From a virus: a stretch of DNA of 43,506 bases. The stretch lies in the IMG/VR virus record IMGVR_UViG_3300036806_000477, positions 1 to 43,506 of that record; one strand, written 5' to 3'. Numbering within the stretch: the first letter of the stretch is position 1; each line of letters starts with the position of its first letter. Positions 1 through 8,412 of this stretch are shown one piece after another. The notes under the pieces were generated by a model. The model searched no databases. It was not told the DNA's origin and saw only the letters and a program-made list of their open reading frames with translations. The position numbers and the translations under genes were made by a program.

Positions 1-489
1 GATCCGGCGCTGGCCTCGCTTGAGGGCGGCGCGACGAACGCCAGCAACATGTTCTCCTGGGACTGCACGGCACAGGTGCTCCAGCCCTATCAGGCGTCGA
101 CCACGACCGCATCGGTCACCAGCATCGCGGTGTCGGCCGGCGTAGCCACCGTGACCATGGCCGGTGCATTTCCGTGGACGGTGACGGTCGGGGATACGGT
201 GGTCTTCTCGGGCGCCACAAACTCCGGCACCGCGCCTGTCGGGCTGCTGAACACCGCGCAGAAGGTGACCACAGTCACCAGCCAGACGGTGTTCACGTTC
301 AACCTGCCGACCAATCAGGGCACATGGGGCACCATCGCCGGCACGATCGTTGTTGCCTACTTCGGCACATCCCTCGCAGTGAAGCTGCTCGGTCTGAATA
401 TCGGCGGTTCCATGGTCGTGAATTATGACCCGGTGAACAACTATGTGAACTGGGACAGAAGCGGAACGACAGCCGTCATTCTGATCTGA
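1..489 (+). CDS. Capsid decoration/cement-like protein (5' truncated)
   Basis: The frame is open from the first base, so the gene starts left of the window; 162 residues are visible and the first ATG (49) is probably internal. The protein is rich in Thr, Val and Gly and predicted all-beta, with no charged clusters. Residues about 33-107 look like a compact beta domain ([10 protein letters not shown] ... VGDTVVFSG ... TVFTFNLP) of the E1-FCCH-like type that also seems to be inserted in the sheath and J proteins of this window. It lies directly before the major capsid gene, where head decoration or cement proteins usually sit; the role is inferred from position and fold type, not from a recognised family. 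A fibre-like or tail function is less likely given the neighbours. Confidence 0.5.
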   Translation, partial: DPALASLEGGATNASNMFSWDCTAQVLQPYQASTTTASVTSIAVSAGVATVTMAGAFPWTVTVGDTVVFSGATNSGTAPVGLLNTAQKVTTVTSQTVFTFNLPTNQGTWGTIAGTIVVAYFGTSLAVKLLGLNIGGSMVVNYDPVNNYVNWDRSGTTAVILI

Positions 490-545
490 CCAAATCCCCC
501 GGCGCGGGGTGATGCGCCTTTCCACAAATCTGAAGGAAACCAGTG

Positions 546-1565
546 ATGGCTACTATCAGCCCGTCGTGGACGCAGGTGCATCCCTCGTTCGTCGAGCCAG
601 AGGTCTTGCTACCCTATAACCAGGCCAGCGGTGCCTTTGAGACCCTGGCAGGCGCTGACCCGCGTGTGAAGATCAGCAGCGAAGACCTGTACGTCTACGC
701 CAAGCGCTTTGATGTTCGCACGCGCGTTGCTTCGGGCCAGAACGCCTACAATCAGCTCCCGAGCGTCAACGTGGCAATGAGCATGATGTCGGTGCCCACC
801 TATCTGAACAGGGTGCGCGCTGAGTATGACCATCACGACACGGCGGCCACAGCGGAATGGGGCGCATCGATCGTCGAAGTGCAGCGTCTCGGCATGCGTC
901 AAGGCCACTTCCAGCTTCTGCGCAACATGCTGCTCTATGGCATGCTTCCGGCGAACGGTGAGGGCCTGATCAACGCGGCGGGCGCTGTAACGGTGTCGCT
1001 CCCGGCAGATTCTGGCGGCAATACGACCTTCAGCACCTACGACAATGGTCAGCTCGCCATCTTCTTCCTGACCCAGATTTCGAACCTGAAAACCCGGACC
1101 TTCCAGTTCGGCATGCCGAACCGGTTTGTGATCCTTGGTCCGCAGCGGATTCTCGGTGGTATGGCCACGCAGAACATCGTGCAGCTCACTGCGTTCCAGC
1201 GGCCTGGCTCTGGCACTGCGACCACGGCTGGCGTTCTCCAGATGGTCGAGGCAGAGAACGGCGACCAGATCGTGCTTGCTTACGATGACACGCTCATCGG
1301 CAAGGGATCGGGCGGCACCGACATGATCATCATGGTCATGCCGGAAGTGAAGAAGCCGGTTGGTCGTCCGTTCAATACCAACGAGTTTGCCAACATCGCG
1401 CCGGGCCTCGACGCCTGCACGCTGCAATACCTCGACATGGCGTCTCCTCGTGAGATCCCGACACCGCTCGCGGGTGGCGCTATCGATGTGCTGTCCGAGT
1501 GGCGCGCAACTCCTGGATGGGTGCTCCGTCCAGAGGCCATCACTCTGATTTCGATGGGCTTCTGA
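546..1565 (+). CDS. Major capsid protein (DUF2184-like)
   Basis: 339 residues, the usual size for an HK97-fold major capsid protein without a large scaffold domain. The C-terminus (TPGWVLRPEAITLISMGF) and the central VILGPQRILGG ... MVMPEVKKPVGRPF region resemble the DUF2184 major-capsid family. The ATG at 546 is chosen over the GTG at 543 because AAGGAA lies 8 bases before it. The gene ends in a TGATG overlap with the next gene. No cleavage peptide is obvious. The position between a decoration protein and head-completion genes fits. Capsid assignment is confident; the exact family is by eye. Confidence 0.8.
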   Translation: MATISPSWTQVHPSFVEPEVLLPYNQASGAFETLAGADPRVKISSEDLYVYAKRFDVRTRVASGQNAYNQLPSVNVAMSMMSVPTYLNRVRAEYDHHDTAATAEWGASIVEVQRLGMRQGHFQLLRNMLLYGMLPANGEGLINAAGAVTVSLPADSGGNTTFSTYDNGQLAIFFLTQISNLKTRTFQFGMPNRFVILGPQRILGGMATQNIVQLTAFQRPGSGTATTAGVLQMVEAENGDQIVLAYDDTLIGKGSGGTDMIIMVMPEVKKPVGRPFNTNEFANIAPGLDACTLQYLDMASPREIPTPLAGGAIDVLSEWRATPGWVLRPEAITLISMGF

Positions 1566-2095
1566 TGGCGCGGCTATACATCGCCAACCTCTCGCGGCAG
1601 GACCACGACTTCTGGTACCGTGTTCCTGCCGAAGAAGGCTATGCCCGGCAGGCGCAATTCCGCAAGATCCACAAAGGCACTCAACAGCAGATCCATAACG
1701 AGGCTCCGCTGGCCGTGCTTGAGGCGATCGTCGATCAGCATCGGCAATACGGTCTCATCGAAGCATCTGAGGTCGTTAAGACCAAGGGTTTTGTGGGCCT
1801 CTGCTTCTCATTCGACCAGCCGGTTAATCTGGATCAGATGAACTACGGCGTCGATCACAACTCGGGGGTGCTCTACGACCTCGGGGTGAAGAACCGCGAG
1901 GAGGCTGCTATGGCGGCCGATCAGGCATTCGAGAATACCCTGATCGATGCTCAGCATCGCGGCGAGATACGGGGATCGACCATGGTCAAGAAGCTCCATG
2001 TCGAGACCCTGGAGGAGAGCGACGCGCCAAAGTTCGGCGAGGGCATCACGATCGACCATCTGACGCCAATCGAGGGCGGTCGCAGGCGCGCATGA
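1565..2095 (+). CDS. Head-region protein of unknown function
   Basis: 176 residues starting at the ATG that overlaps the capsid stop codon (TGATG), which implies translational coupling. The sequence is hydrophilic, with an N-terminal beta-type segment (RLYIANLSRQDHDFWYRV) and a helical Ala/Glu-rich middle (NREEAAMAADQAFENTL). It ends in a basic RRR. I do not recognise a family. Its place between capsid and connector genes suggests a head or head-completion role. The upstream in-frame start at 1499 would put 22 unrelated residues inside the capsid gene and is rejected. Confidence 0.6.
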   Translation: MARLYIANLSRQDHDFWYRVPAEEGYARQAQFRKIHKGTQQQIHNEAPLAVLEAIVDQHRQYGLIEASEVVKTKGFVGLCFSFDQPVNLDQMNYGVDHNSGVLYDLGVKNREEAAMAADQAFENTLIDAQHRGEIRGSTMVKKLHVETLEESDAPKFGEGITIDHLTPIEGGRRRA

Positions 2096-2178
2096 TCTCG
2101 CTATTCATCGCCACGGCGGTCTTTGCCGTGGCCGTGCTGCTGTTGCTGGGGCCGCTTGGCGAGGACGATGAGGCGTGA
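2092..2178 (+). CDS. 28-residue single-pass membrane peptide
   Basis: A short gene of 28 residues: a hydrophobic stretch of about 18 residues (LFIATAVFAVAVLLLLG) followed by an acidic tail GEDDEA. Its ATG overlaps the stop of the previous gene (ATGA) and its own TGA overlaps the GTG of the next gene (GTGA), so it fits exactly into a chain of coupled genes. That double coupling and the membrane-type composition are the reasons to call it real. Function unknown. Confidence 0.5.
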   Translation: MISLFIATAVFAVAVLLLLGPLGEDDEA

Positions 2179-2642
2179 GCTTCTCAACGCCCGGAAAGCC
2201 GAACGTTGCCGACTATCTGACGTTCATCCGCCAAGGCCTCGGCATTGGCCCGGCATTCCTGCCGGATGATTCGCTGTGGGTGCAGACCACCTTCGACATG
2301 GCTATCGGCATGGTGAATCTGTCACTCAAGTTCGCCGATACGACCGGCACGATCTACACGCTGGCGGTTTACAACTTCGCTGCCGATCGTCTCATCAACT
2401 TCGCACTTGACCAGTCCGGAGAGAGCTACTTTGCGGACATGCGGGCGAGTCTCAAGATCAACGCATTCTCTGCCGGCCTCGTGAACGCATCATCCGACCA
2501 GGGCACATCTCAGAGCCTGGAGATCATCGAGGCGGCGAAGCGCTTTACACTCACTGACCTTCAGATGATGAAAACGCCATACGGCCGTATATACTTGGAT
2601 TTCGCGCAGTCATACGGTCAAAATATATGGGGTCTTACATAG
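2175..2642 (+). CDS. Probable head-tail connector/adaptor protein
   Basis: 155 residues from a GTG overlapping the previous stop by GTGA. Mostly helical, with a conserved-looking C-terminus (TPYGRIYLDFAQSYGQNIWGL) of the kind found in phage head-completion proteins. Size and location between the capsid gene and the neck proteins support a connector or stopper. I cannot name the family with confidence. It has no transmembrane segment or signal peptide. Confidence 0.5.
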   Translation: MSFSTPGKPNVADYLTFIRQGLGIGPAFLPDDSLWVQTTFDMAIGMVNLSLKFADTTGTIYTLAVYNFAADRLINFALDQSGESYFADMRASLKINAFSAGLVNASSDQGTSQSLEIIEAAKRFTLTDLQMMKTPYGRIYLDFAQSYGQNIWGLT

Positions 2643-2652
2643 GGGATACAGG

Positions 2653-3087
2653 ATGAGTTGGATTCCCCGACGTCCGAACCAGGACGTTATCACTGCCGTG
2701 CACGCTGTTGGCGCTCAGGTCCATGGCATCGCTCAACAAATAGGCGCTTTGCAACCCGGTGTCCTGCTGATTGCAATCCAGAACCTATCGCAGCAGGTCG
2801 CTGCGCTACGCAAGGGGATCCAGACCATGTCCGACACACTCGACGCCGAGATCACCACCCTCACCAACAACGTTGCCCAGTTGACGACAGTCGACCAGAG
2901 CGCCATCGCGCTGCTCAACGGCCTGTCGCAGCAGCTTGCAGCGGCCATCGCGGCAGCAGCAGCCGGCGGCGCTACCGCCGACCAGCTCCAGCAGTTGAAC
3001 AACCTGAACGCCTCGGTCGCGGCACAGAGCGGCGACCTGGCAGCGGCCGTGACCGCCAACACGCCGGCAGCGCCTGCGACCCCCTGA
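2653..3087 (+). CDS. Coiled-coil phage protein
   Basis: 144 residues. From about residue 45 on it is almost entirely amphipathic helix with heptad-like spacing (SDTLDAEITTLTNNVAQL) and a low-complexity Ala/Gly/Pro C-terminus (AAAGG ... PAAPATP). This pattern is common among small phage proteins next to head and tail genes; the role is unknown. It starts 11 bases after the previous stop, with GGGGATACAGG upstream as a weak ribosome site, and overlaps the next gene by TGATG. Confidence 0.6.
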   Translation: MSWIPRRPNQDVITAVHAVGAQVHGIAQQIGALQPGVLLIAIQNLSQQVAALRKGIQTMSDTLDAEITTLTNNVAQLTTVDQSAIALLNGLSQQLAAAIAAAAAGGATADQLQQLNNLNASVAAQSGDLAAAVTANTPAAPATP

Positions 3088-3554
3088 TGCCTACGCTCCA
3101 TCTCGGCGTGGTCGACCAAACGTATGGCCACGCCGGGGCGAAGACGACGGGGGATGTGGCGGAGATCCTACAGGCCAAGTATGGCCTGTTCTCGGTCTTT
3201 GCCGAAATGCACGGCCCCGTCATTGCGCACGAGGTCGAGAACAGCCTCCAAGGCGCGTTGGAGACGATGTTCATGCAGCGGCGGCCTAACCTCGATCGCA
3301 TCCGGGCGAATGCCTTCAACAGCGCTACCGGTGGCATCGAGGAGCTATTCCGCGATGCCATCGATATGCAAAGCTATGACTGGAAGATCCGCGGCGTGCC
3401 GACCCAGGCGGCGCTGAACGGCGTGCGGCATAGCTGGAAGCGGCCACGCAAACGCGGGGGACCGCGCCGCAGCAAGGTTCAGTATGGCGATCCTCGCGCC
3501 AGCTTTTTCGATACGGGCCTCCTGTCCAGCAGCTTCCGGGCGTGGGTCGATTGA
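3087..3554 (+). CDS. Neck/tail-completion protein (HK97 gp10-like by position)
   Basis: 155 residues from the ATG that overlaps the preceding stop; the longer open frame reaching back to 2658 is a shadow of the coiled-coil gene. The N-terminal half is helical (EILQAKYGLFSVFAEMHG). The C-terminal half is basic (KRPRKRGGPRR) and ends in FFDTGLLSSSFRAWVD, an ending typical of minor tail/neck proteins that join head and tail. A role as tail completion or minor capsid protein is inferred from this and from neighbours. Confidence 0.55.
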   Translation: MPTLHLGVVDQTYGHAGAKTTGDVAEILQAKYGLFSVFAEMHGPVIAHEVENSLQGALETMFMQRRPNLDRIRANAFNSATGGIEELFRDAIDMQSYDWKIRGVPTQAALNGVRHSWKRPRKRGGPRRSKVQYGDPRASFFDTGLLSSSFRAWVD

Positions 3555-3558
3555 AGCG

Positions 3559-3822
3559 GTGCACCGCTACTGGAAAAACGACCGGATCACGGCCTATGAG
3601 GCGCCGCGGCAAGCCGTGTCTCCGCGGGAGATGCGCAGCGTATCCCTGATCTTCCAGGGGCAGCCTAGGTCTGGCCGCAGCAGGTTCGCGACCGTGCGCA
3701 TTCCCAGGAACATGAAGGCGCCGGACATCATCAAATACCGCGGCCATACCTTCGTGCGTCGCACCGATGACACCTATTCGGAGGCGTCCATGTGGCCGAT
3801 CGTCGATGGACTTGATAGCTGA
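3559..3822 (+). CDS. Small neck-region protein
   Basis: 87 residues if translation starts at the GTG at 3559, five bases after the preceding stop. An ATG at 3484 in the same frame lies inside the upstream gene and gives an unrelated N-terminus. The protein is basic and beta-rich (FATVRIPRNMKAPDIIKYRGHTFVRR). It overlaps the next gene by TGATG. Function unknown; position suggests head-tail joining. Confidence 0.5.
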   Translation: MHRYWKNDRITAYEAPRQAVSPREMRSVSLIFQGQPRSGRSRFATVRIPRNMKAPDIIKYRGHTFVRRTDDTYSEASMWPIVDGLDS

Positions 3823-4043
3823 TGGGCAACAACCCGAGCTGGGCTTTGGGCTACGTCCCGAGCGCAATCGAGTGGAACAACGAATGGTCCAGTAAGGCGG
3901 ATGACTCTGGTCCACTGGCATCACTCATCGCACTCAGCCCGAGCAGCCCGAGTTACGCGAATGACACCGAAGCGGCCGCCGGCAGCGTGCAGGTTGGAGA
4001 GTTTTATCGGAATGGCAACTTCGTGATGATAAGGCTATCGTAG
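3822..4043 (+). CDS. Small fibre-like protein with a GYVPSAxxWN motif
   Basis: 73 residues. The segment GYVPSAIEWNNEWSSKADD matches the short motif seen at the base of many phage tail fibres (P-T/S-A-x-x-W-N ... K-x-D), which makes its place in the neck region unusual. The rest is Ser/Ala rich and ends in a beta segment (GEFYRNGNFVMIRLS). Coupled to the gene before it. It may be a neck fibre or whisker-like component, or a small structural protein that borrowed a fibre motif. Function not established. Confidence 0.5.
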   Translation: MGNNPSWALGYVPSAIEWNNEWSSKADDSGPLASLIALSPSSPSYANDTEAAAGSVQVGEFYRNGNFVMIRLS

Positions 4044-4067
4044 TGCCAAGCCCACCACGGCGGTAGA

Positions 4068-5132
4068 ATGCCGACACTCGATGAATTGCAAGGCGTATCC
4101 GGCAGTCTGCACGATGCGCTTGCCGCCGGCATCGCTGATATTTCGCAACAGACCACGGTAGCATTCACGACCTATCAGAAGGTCGTCCTTCCTCTGGACG
4201 GGTTCGTGTTCTGGCTTCGCATTGGCGGATTCGAGCAAGCCGGCGCCATCCACTTCATGGCCGAGCGCCAGCAGGAAGAAACCGAGACGCGGGCGCGTAA
4301 CACTGTCATTTTCACGACGCAAGAGCTTGTCCAGCCGCTAGATACCGAGAATACACAAACCATAGCGGTCGGCGAAATCGCCGGCCAACGATACGCTTTC
4401 GGGCGACATGGCTGGTATTTCCCACAGGCTGGTGTCTTCCACTACCAGGGCGACGGCGTGCCGGCGGCGATGGCGCTGCAACTGGTCGATGAGCCGTCGC
4501 AGATCCCTACTGATCCGATCGTCTCGGACAGCCTGCCGGCGTGGCTCCAGCTCGTGTCCTACGATCCGGTGTGGGTGTCTTGGCCGGTCGATCGCAACCC
4601 GCACATCACACTGTATCCGTCCTACCTGGTGCCGGACAATCTGACGCCGCCTTATGGGTCGGTGCACATCGAGGCATCGCGCATCGATGCGATGCAGTCG
4701 ATGCCGTGGCTGTCGTCGACCTATAGCCACTACCAGCTGACGCGAGAGAGCGTGCGGGTGACGCTCTACGGCTGCAACAACAACACCGCGGCCGACTTCC
4801 TGGACCTTGTCGAGCAATATACGCTCGATACCGACGCTTTCGGCATCATGAACATGCCGACGATCCGCGACGGCAAGCGGCCATGGCCCGAGGGCATGGT
4901 TATCGCCCAGCTCAAATACATCGACTTCGATGTCTCCTATGTCCAGACGCGCGTCAACGATATCGCGCGCCAGCTCATCACCGACGCCATCGCCACGGTG
5001 CTACCGGACGACCGCTCACGCACGGTTGGCGTGCTCGGCGGGACAGGGACCCTCACGGGGAATGCCGCGGTGCAGCCGGCAGGCGCGATCGGCCGGTTCG
5101 CAATCGGCATCAGCGGAATAGGCGTCGGCTAA
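4068..5132 (+). CDS. Neck/tail terminator protein (LIC_12616-like)
   Basis: 354 residues. Residues about 215-305 (RESVRVTLYG ... FGIMNMPTIRDGKRPWPEG ... VSYVQTRVNDIARQLI) resemble the neck terminator family found just before sheath genes in contractile-tail phages; such proteins close the top of the tail. The N-terminal part (residues 20-150) is a separate beta-rich region not seen in short family members, so this protein is long for the family. The last 35 residues carry a Gly-rich module (VLGGTGTLTGNAAV) like those in the tail fibres further right. The sheath gene follows after two small ORFs, as expected. Confidence 0.65.
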   Translation: MPTLDELQGVSGSLHDALAAGIADISQQTTVAFTTYQKVVLPLDGFVFWLRIGGFEQAGAIHFMAERQQEETETRARNTVIFTTQELVQPLDTENTQTIAVGEIAGQRYAFGRHGWYFPQAGVFHYQGDGVPAAMALQLVDEPSQIPTDPIVSDSLPAWLQLVSYDPVWVSWPVDRNPHITLYPSYLVPDNLTPPYGSVHIEASRIDAMQSMPWLSSTYSHYQLTRESVRVTLYGCNNNTAADFLDLVEQYTLDTDAFGIMNMPTIRDGKRPWPEGMVIAQLKYIDFDVSYVQTRVNDIARQLITDAIATVLPDDRSRTVGVLGGTGTLTGNAAVQPAGAIGRFAIGISGIGVG

Positions 5133-5176
5133 GCCGCGCCTCGCGTTCCATCAGCCAGACCACAGGAGCAGAGACC

Positions 5177-5482
5177 ATGCCGCAGGGACCTATCGTCACG
5201 CAGGATCGCGCGAACGCGACCGGCTATGTGGCCAATATCACGGCCACTACCGGCACAGCAGTCAGGACCACCAATGCACGGCTGATCCGGATCAACGTCG
5301 TAGCAGCCTCCACCGCGGCTGGTGGCGTCTATGACTGCGCCGCCATCGGATCGACGGCCGCCGGCAACAAGATTTTCAGCATCCCCGCGACGGTCGGCGT
5401 CTACACGCTCGAATGGCCATGCGTGTCTGGTGTGACGGTGTTCCCGGCCGCCGGCATGACACTCGCGGTCTCTCTGGCCTGA
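5177..5482 (+). CDS. Small beta-rich structural protein, paralogue of 20649-20939
   Basis: 101 residues from the ATG at 5177, with AGGAG 8 bases upstream; the longer open frame from 4883 is a shadow. The second half (GGVYDCAAIGSTAAGNK ... IPATVGVYTLEWPC ... LAVSLA) is nearly collinear with the 96-residue product at 20649-20939. Proteins of this sort (short, Gly/Ala/Thr rich, all beta) are usually phage surface or decoration proteins. Function unknown; the paralogy is seen directly in the sequence. Confidence 0.6.
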   Translation: MPQGPIVTQDRANATGYVANITATTGTAVRTTNARLIRINVVAASTAAGGVYDCAAIGSTAAGNKIFSIPATVGVYTLEWPCVSGVTVFPAAGMTLAVSLA

Positions 5483-5540
5483 ACGCTATAACGTAGCGAA
5501 GGCCCGCGCTGTGTCACCAGCAGCGGACCTATCTAAGGCA

Positions 5541-5645
5541 ATGACTGGCAAGCCTAAGTCTGTTGGGCATCGTAGAAATTTGTCAATCGCGCGGCGCGCT
5601 TTCTACCGCAATGTTCCCGGTCAGGGGGACTTGGAAGGAATATAG
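5541..5645 (+). CDS. Possible 34-residue basic peptide
   Basis: ATG at 5541 preceded by AAGG, 34 residues (MTGKPKSVGHRRNLSIARR ...), ending in TAG three bases before the sheath start codon. It fills most of the 166-base space between 5482 and 5649, which has no other recognisable element. Composition is basic and Arg rich. Coding is uncertain: nothing but the ribosome-site match and the tidy stop position supports it. Confidence 0.2.
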   Translation: MTGKPKSVGHRRNLSIARRAFYRNVPGQGDLEGI

Positions 5646-5648
5646 CCC

Positions 5649-7034
5649 ATGTGCCCTGCCATCGTGACCGTGAACGTTTCACTTTTGCAAGCCCCGGCTC
5701 CGTCGCTCCTGCAACAGACCGGCGCGCTGATCAGCCAGGGCGGCACCAACGCGGAGGCCAACAGCCTGACGCTGCTGACCCAGTTCAGCGACCTCACAGC
5801 GATACAGCCGAACACGCTGGCCAAGACCATCTCGACCATTGCGTGGCTATCAAGCGTGGCTACCGTTACGACGTCATCGCCGCACGGGCTGACCACGTCT
5901 GATACACTGATGCTCACCATCGCGGGCGCGTCCCCGAGTGGCTACAACGGCACGTTCCTCTGCACCATCACTGGCGCGTCGACCTTCACATATGCGCTTG
6001 CGGTCAATCCCGGCAGCGAGACGGTGCCCGGAACCTATCAGGGCGCTTCAGTCAACGAACTGACGGCGATGGCCACGACGTATTTCGCGCAGGGCACGAT
6101 GCAGTCGATCTACGTGCTGGAGCTTGGCCTGGGCGGCGCAGACGATGGCGTGACAGCGCTCACGGCATGGATCAATAACAATCCGCAGACGATATACTCG
6201 TTCCTGGTCCCGCGGGCCTGGGACAATAATGCCAACTTCCTGACCATGCTTGCCTCATTCGAGGCGCCGACTGCGATGACCTATTTCTGGGTCACGACCA
6301 CAACGGGCACCTATACGTCGTACACTGACGTGATGAAATGCGTCGTGGCGCTGATCGAGGCGCCCGGTATTCCGGCGCTGGAATTCTCGCTCGCTGGCGC
6401 GCTTTACCAGTCATTGTCCTATCGGCCGGGACCATTGAACCGTGTCTCGCCCTTCCGCTTCCAGGATGTGTTCGGCGTCACTCCCTATCCGACGGTCGGG
6501 AATGGTGCGCTGCTGACCACGCTCAAGGCCAGCAACACGAACATCATCGGGACAGGCGCCGAGGGTGGCCTATCCAACACGATAATCCTGTGGGGCGTGA
6601 CCCAGGACGGGCGTGACTTCTCTTACTGGTATTCGGTCGACTACACGCAGATCAACGCGCATATCGTGCTGGCCAACGAGATCATCAACGGCGCGAACAA
6701 CCGGGTCAATCCGCTCTATTATGACCAGAACGGTGTCAACCGGCTGCAGGCGCGTCTCACGCAACTGATGACGAACGAGATCACGTTCGGTCTTGCGCTC
6801 GGATCGGTGCTGGGCGTCGAGATGGATGCCAACGACTTCCAACAGGCGTTGGACCAGAACGCATTCACCGCACAGGCCGTGGTCAACGCCATTCCGTTCG
6901 TCGCATATGCGAGCGCAAATCCCACTGACTACAAGACGGGACGTTATGCCGGATTGACGATCGTTTACATCCCGCAGCGTGGGTTTACCGCCATCGTCCT
7001 TAACGTCGTGGTCAGTGATTTCATAACGTTCTAG
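5649..7034 (+). CDS. Contractile tail sheath protein (DUF3383-like)
   Basis: 461 residues with AAGGAA 8 bases before the ATG. The N-terminus (VTVNVSLLQAPAPSLLQQTGALISQGGT) and the C-terminal region (GRYAGLTIVYIPQRGFTAIVLNVVVSDF) are of the sheath type: the last strands build the interlocking beta sheet with the tube-facing domain. Residues about 64-134 form an inserted FCCH-like beta domain (VATVTTSSPHGL ... GYNGTFLCTITGASTFTYAL) that should lie on the outside of the sheath. The position directly before a tube gene is the classic pair. Identification is good; the DUF number is by eye. Confidence 0.75.
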   Translation: MCPAIVTVNVSLLQAPAPSLLQQTGALISQGGTNAEANSLTLLTQFSDLTAIQPNTLAKTISTIAWLSSVATVTTSSPHGLTTSDTLMLTIAGASPSGYNGTFLCTITGASTFTYALAVNPGSETVPGTYQGASVNELTAMATTYFAQGTMQSIYVLELGLGGADDGVTALTAWINNNPQTIYSFLVPRAWDNNANFLTMLASFEAPTAMTYFWVTTTTGTYTSYTDVMKCVVALIEAPGIPALEFSLAGALYQSLSYRPGPLNRVSPFRFQDVFGVTPYPTVGNGALLTTLKASNTNIIGTGAEGGLSNTIILWGVTQDGRDFSYWYSVDYTQINAHIVLANEIINGANNRVNPLYYDQNGVNRLQARLTQLMTNEITFGLALGSVLGVEMDANDFQQALDQNAFTAQAVVNAIPFVAYASANPTDYKTGRYAGLTIVYIPQRGFTAIVLNVVVSDFITF

Positions 7035-7066
7035 CAGCGTTACGCGCCTAGTCACAGGAGGCTACA

Positions 7067-7513
7067 ATTCCCAATCCGCTTATCGCTCAGGGAAGCCTCA
7101 ACAGGCTTCGCGCTTCGATCGTATGGCCAAGCAACGCGTCGCTGAACATAACTGCGGCGTTCCTTGGCCGGCGCGGCATCAGCCTTGCGCTCGATGGCGA
7201 GAGCACACTGTTCATCAACACGATGACCGGTGCGGTCGCGTCACCAGAGCCGTATATGATGGTCACGTGCACGATCCACATGCTGCGCACGCAGCAGCTT
7301 TGCTCGCTCTACAAGGCGCAGATGGAGAGCAACGCACTGATCGGTGATGGTGTGATCCGGCCGGACGTGGCACCAGGCGGCGGGCTTGCGGCCTACAACA
7401 TCACCAACGCCGCAATCCAGGCAGTGAACGAGATGAGCTTCGCGGGCGACGATGCGGACTTTTCGGTGCGAATACGCGCTTACTACTTGACGAATAGCTC
7501 GCTCTGGGATTGA
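7067..7513 (+). CDS. Tail tube protein with an ATT start codon
   Basis: 148 residues. The frame opens after a TAG at 7049, and no ATG, GTG or TTG occurs before conserved sequence begins. AGGAGG (7056-7061) sits five bases before an ATT at 7067, which gives (M)PNPLIAQGSLNRLRASIV, the N-terminus expected for this tail-tube-like family. The only ATG (7223) would remove about 52 conserved residues. The gene lies between sheath and tail chaperone, as a tube gene should. Either ATT is the start (rare, known for infC) or there is a single-base error or mutation of an ATG. Confidence 0.7.
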   Translation: MPNPLIAQGSLNRLRASIVWPSNASLNITAAFLGRRGISLALDGESTLFINTMTGAVASPEPYMMVTCTIHMLRTQQLCSLYKAQMESNALIGDGVIRPDVAPGGGLAAYNITNAAIQAVNEMSFAGDDADFSVRIRAYYLTNSSLWD

Positions 7514-7516
7514 GCA

Positions 7517-7741
7517 ATGCCGCAGTGGGCCACTAAGATCGATGATGCGCCATGGGAGCGTGTGATCGAGGCGCAGCATGTCGGCATTGAGTATGGTGCG
7601 CTGGTCTTCCGCGACGCTCCGGGTGGCAACGTGCTGGCGTCCTATGCGCCGGGTCATTGGAAGTCGGTCGACCAGCAGATAACCCGCGAGGCCGTAGTGG
7701 ACCTATTCGGCCAAGCGACAAGGGAGATTGTGCAAAGGTGA
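7517..7741 (+). CDS. Small tail-region protein
   Basis: 74 residues with a Trp-rich N-terminus (MPQWATKIDDAPWERVIEA) and a helical C-terminus. It lies between the tube and tail-chaperone genes, three bases after the tube stop, and its TGA overlaps the GTG of the next gene (GTGA). No family recognised. A role in tail assembly is only positional. Confidence 0.5.
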   Translation: MPQWATKIDDAPWERVIEAQHVGIEYGALVFRDAPGGNVLASYAPGHWKSVDQQITREAVVDLFGQATREIVQR

Positions 7742-8412
7742 GGATCGACGAATCCCTAAACATCGTTGTTCCAGTTGATCGCACTGACGGGACGACCGTC
7801 TATGTGCACGCTGCGCCGATCTCGCGCGAGGTCTTCCAACGCTACTGGCTGCCGCTGTCCAAGGCCTTCGCGCTGATCTATGGCGAGGGACTACATCTTG
7901 CCGGGCCCCGTATCGCGGCCATGAGCTTGCAGAAGGTGTCGGAGGATTTGCGGGTCTGGGACGGGCCGATGGGTGTCCAGCGTGGCCTAATGCCGGAGAT
8001 CCGGCGGCTGGCCAACGTGGTGGCGCCGGGCGCCGGCTCAAATGGCCATGCGACCGGCTGGCAGATGATCCCCTATGACGATGCGCTCAAGGCCGAGCTG
8101 ATCGACCAAGAGGACGGCGACGAGATCGACGGCGTGCTGGTTTTTTTTACGCTCGCCTGGCGGCTCAATCTGAGGAAGGAGCGGAAGGGCCTGATCGATG
8201 GCCTTGTTGCACTGTGGGGTGCGCAGACATCATCCTCGAGCTTATCGGAATACGCCGCTTCTTTGCCGATCTCGACCGAGACCGCCAATACTGGCGCGAC
8301 AGCCCCGGTAGCGTCGTCGCCACAATCCTCGACTGGGCCAGCAATGACGGATTCCACGACTGCATTACTGAGCGGGCCGATGACAGCTTCTTCCCCTGGC
8401 ATTCCCCAGTAG
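7738..8412 (+). CDS. Tail assembly chaperone, zero-frame product (gpG-like)
   Basis: 224 residues from a GTG overlapping the previous stop. Residues 1-137 form the conserved part (SREVFQRYWLPLSKAFALIY ... EDGDEIDGVLVFF). At the run of eight T the frame holds GTT TTT TTT. After that, the zero frame continues for about 87 residues that become Ser/Thr/Ala rich and look unconstrained. The gene sits directly before the tape measure, the standard place for the G/GT chaperones, which make two products through programmed frameshifting and help wrap the tape measure during tail assembly. Confidence 0.65.
   Translation: MRIDESLNIVVPVDRTDGTTVYVHAAPISREVFQRYWLPLSKAFALIYGEGLHLAGPRIAAMSLQKVSEDLRVWDGPMGVQRGLMPEIRRLANVVAPGAGSNGHATGWQMIPYDDALKAELIDQEDGDEIDGVLVFFTLAWRLNLRKERKGLIDGLVALWGAQTSSSSLSEYAASLPISTETANTGATAPVASSPQSSTGPAMTDSTTALLSGPMTASSPGIPQ

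Noticed and set aside
609-1427. Long minus-strand ORF (272 residues) opposite the capsid gene
   Set aside because: It is antisense to a clear capsid gene, His/Arg rich with no recognisable fold, and has no ribosome site or operon context.
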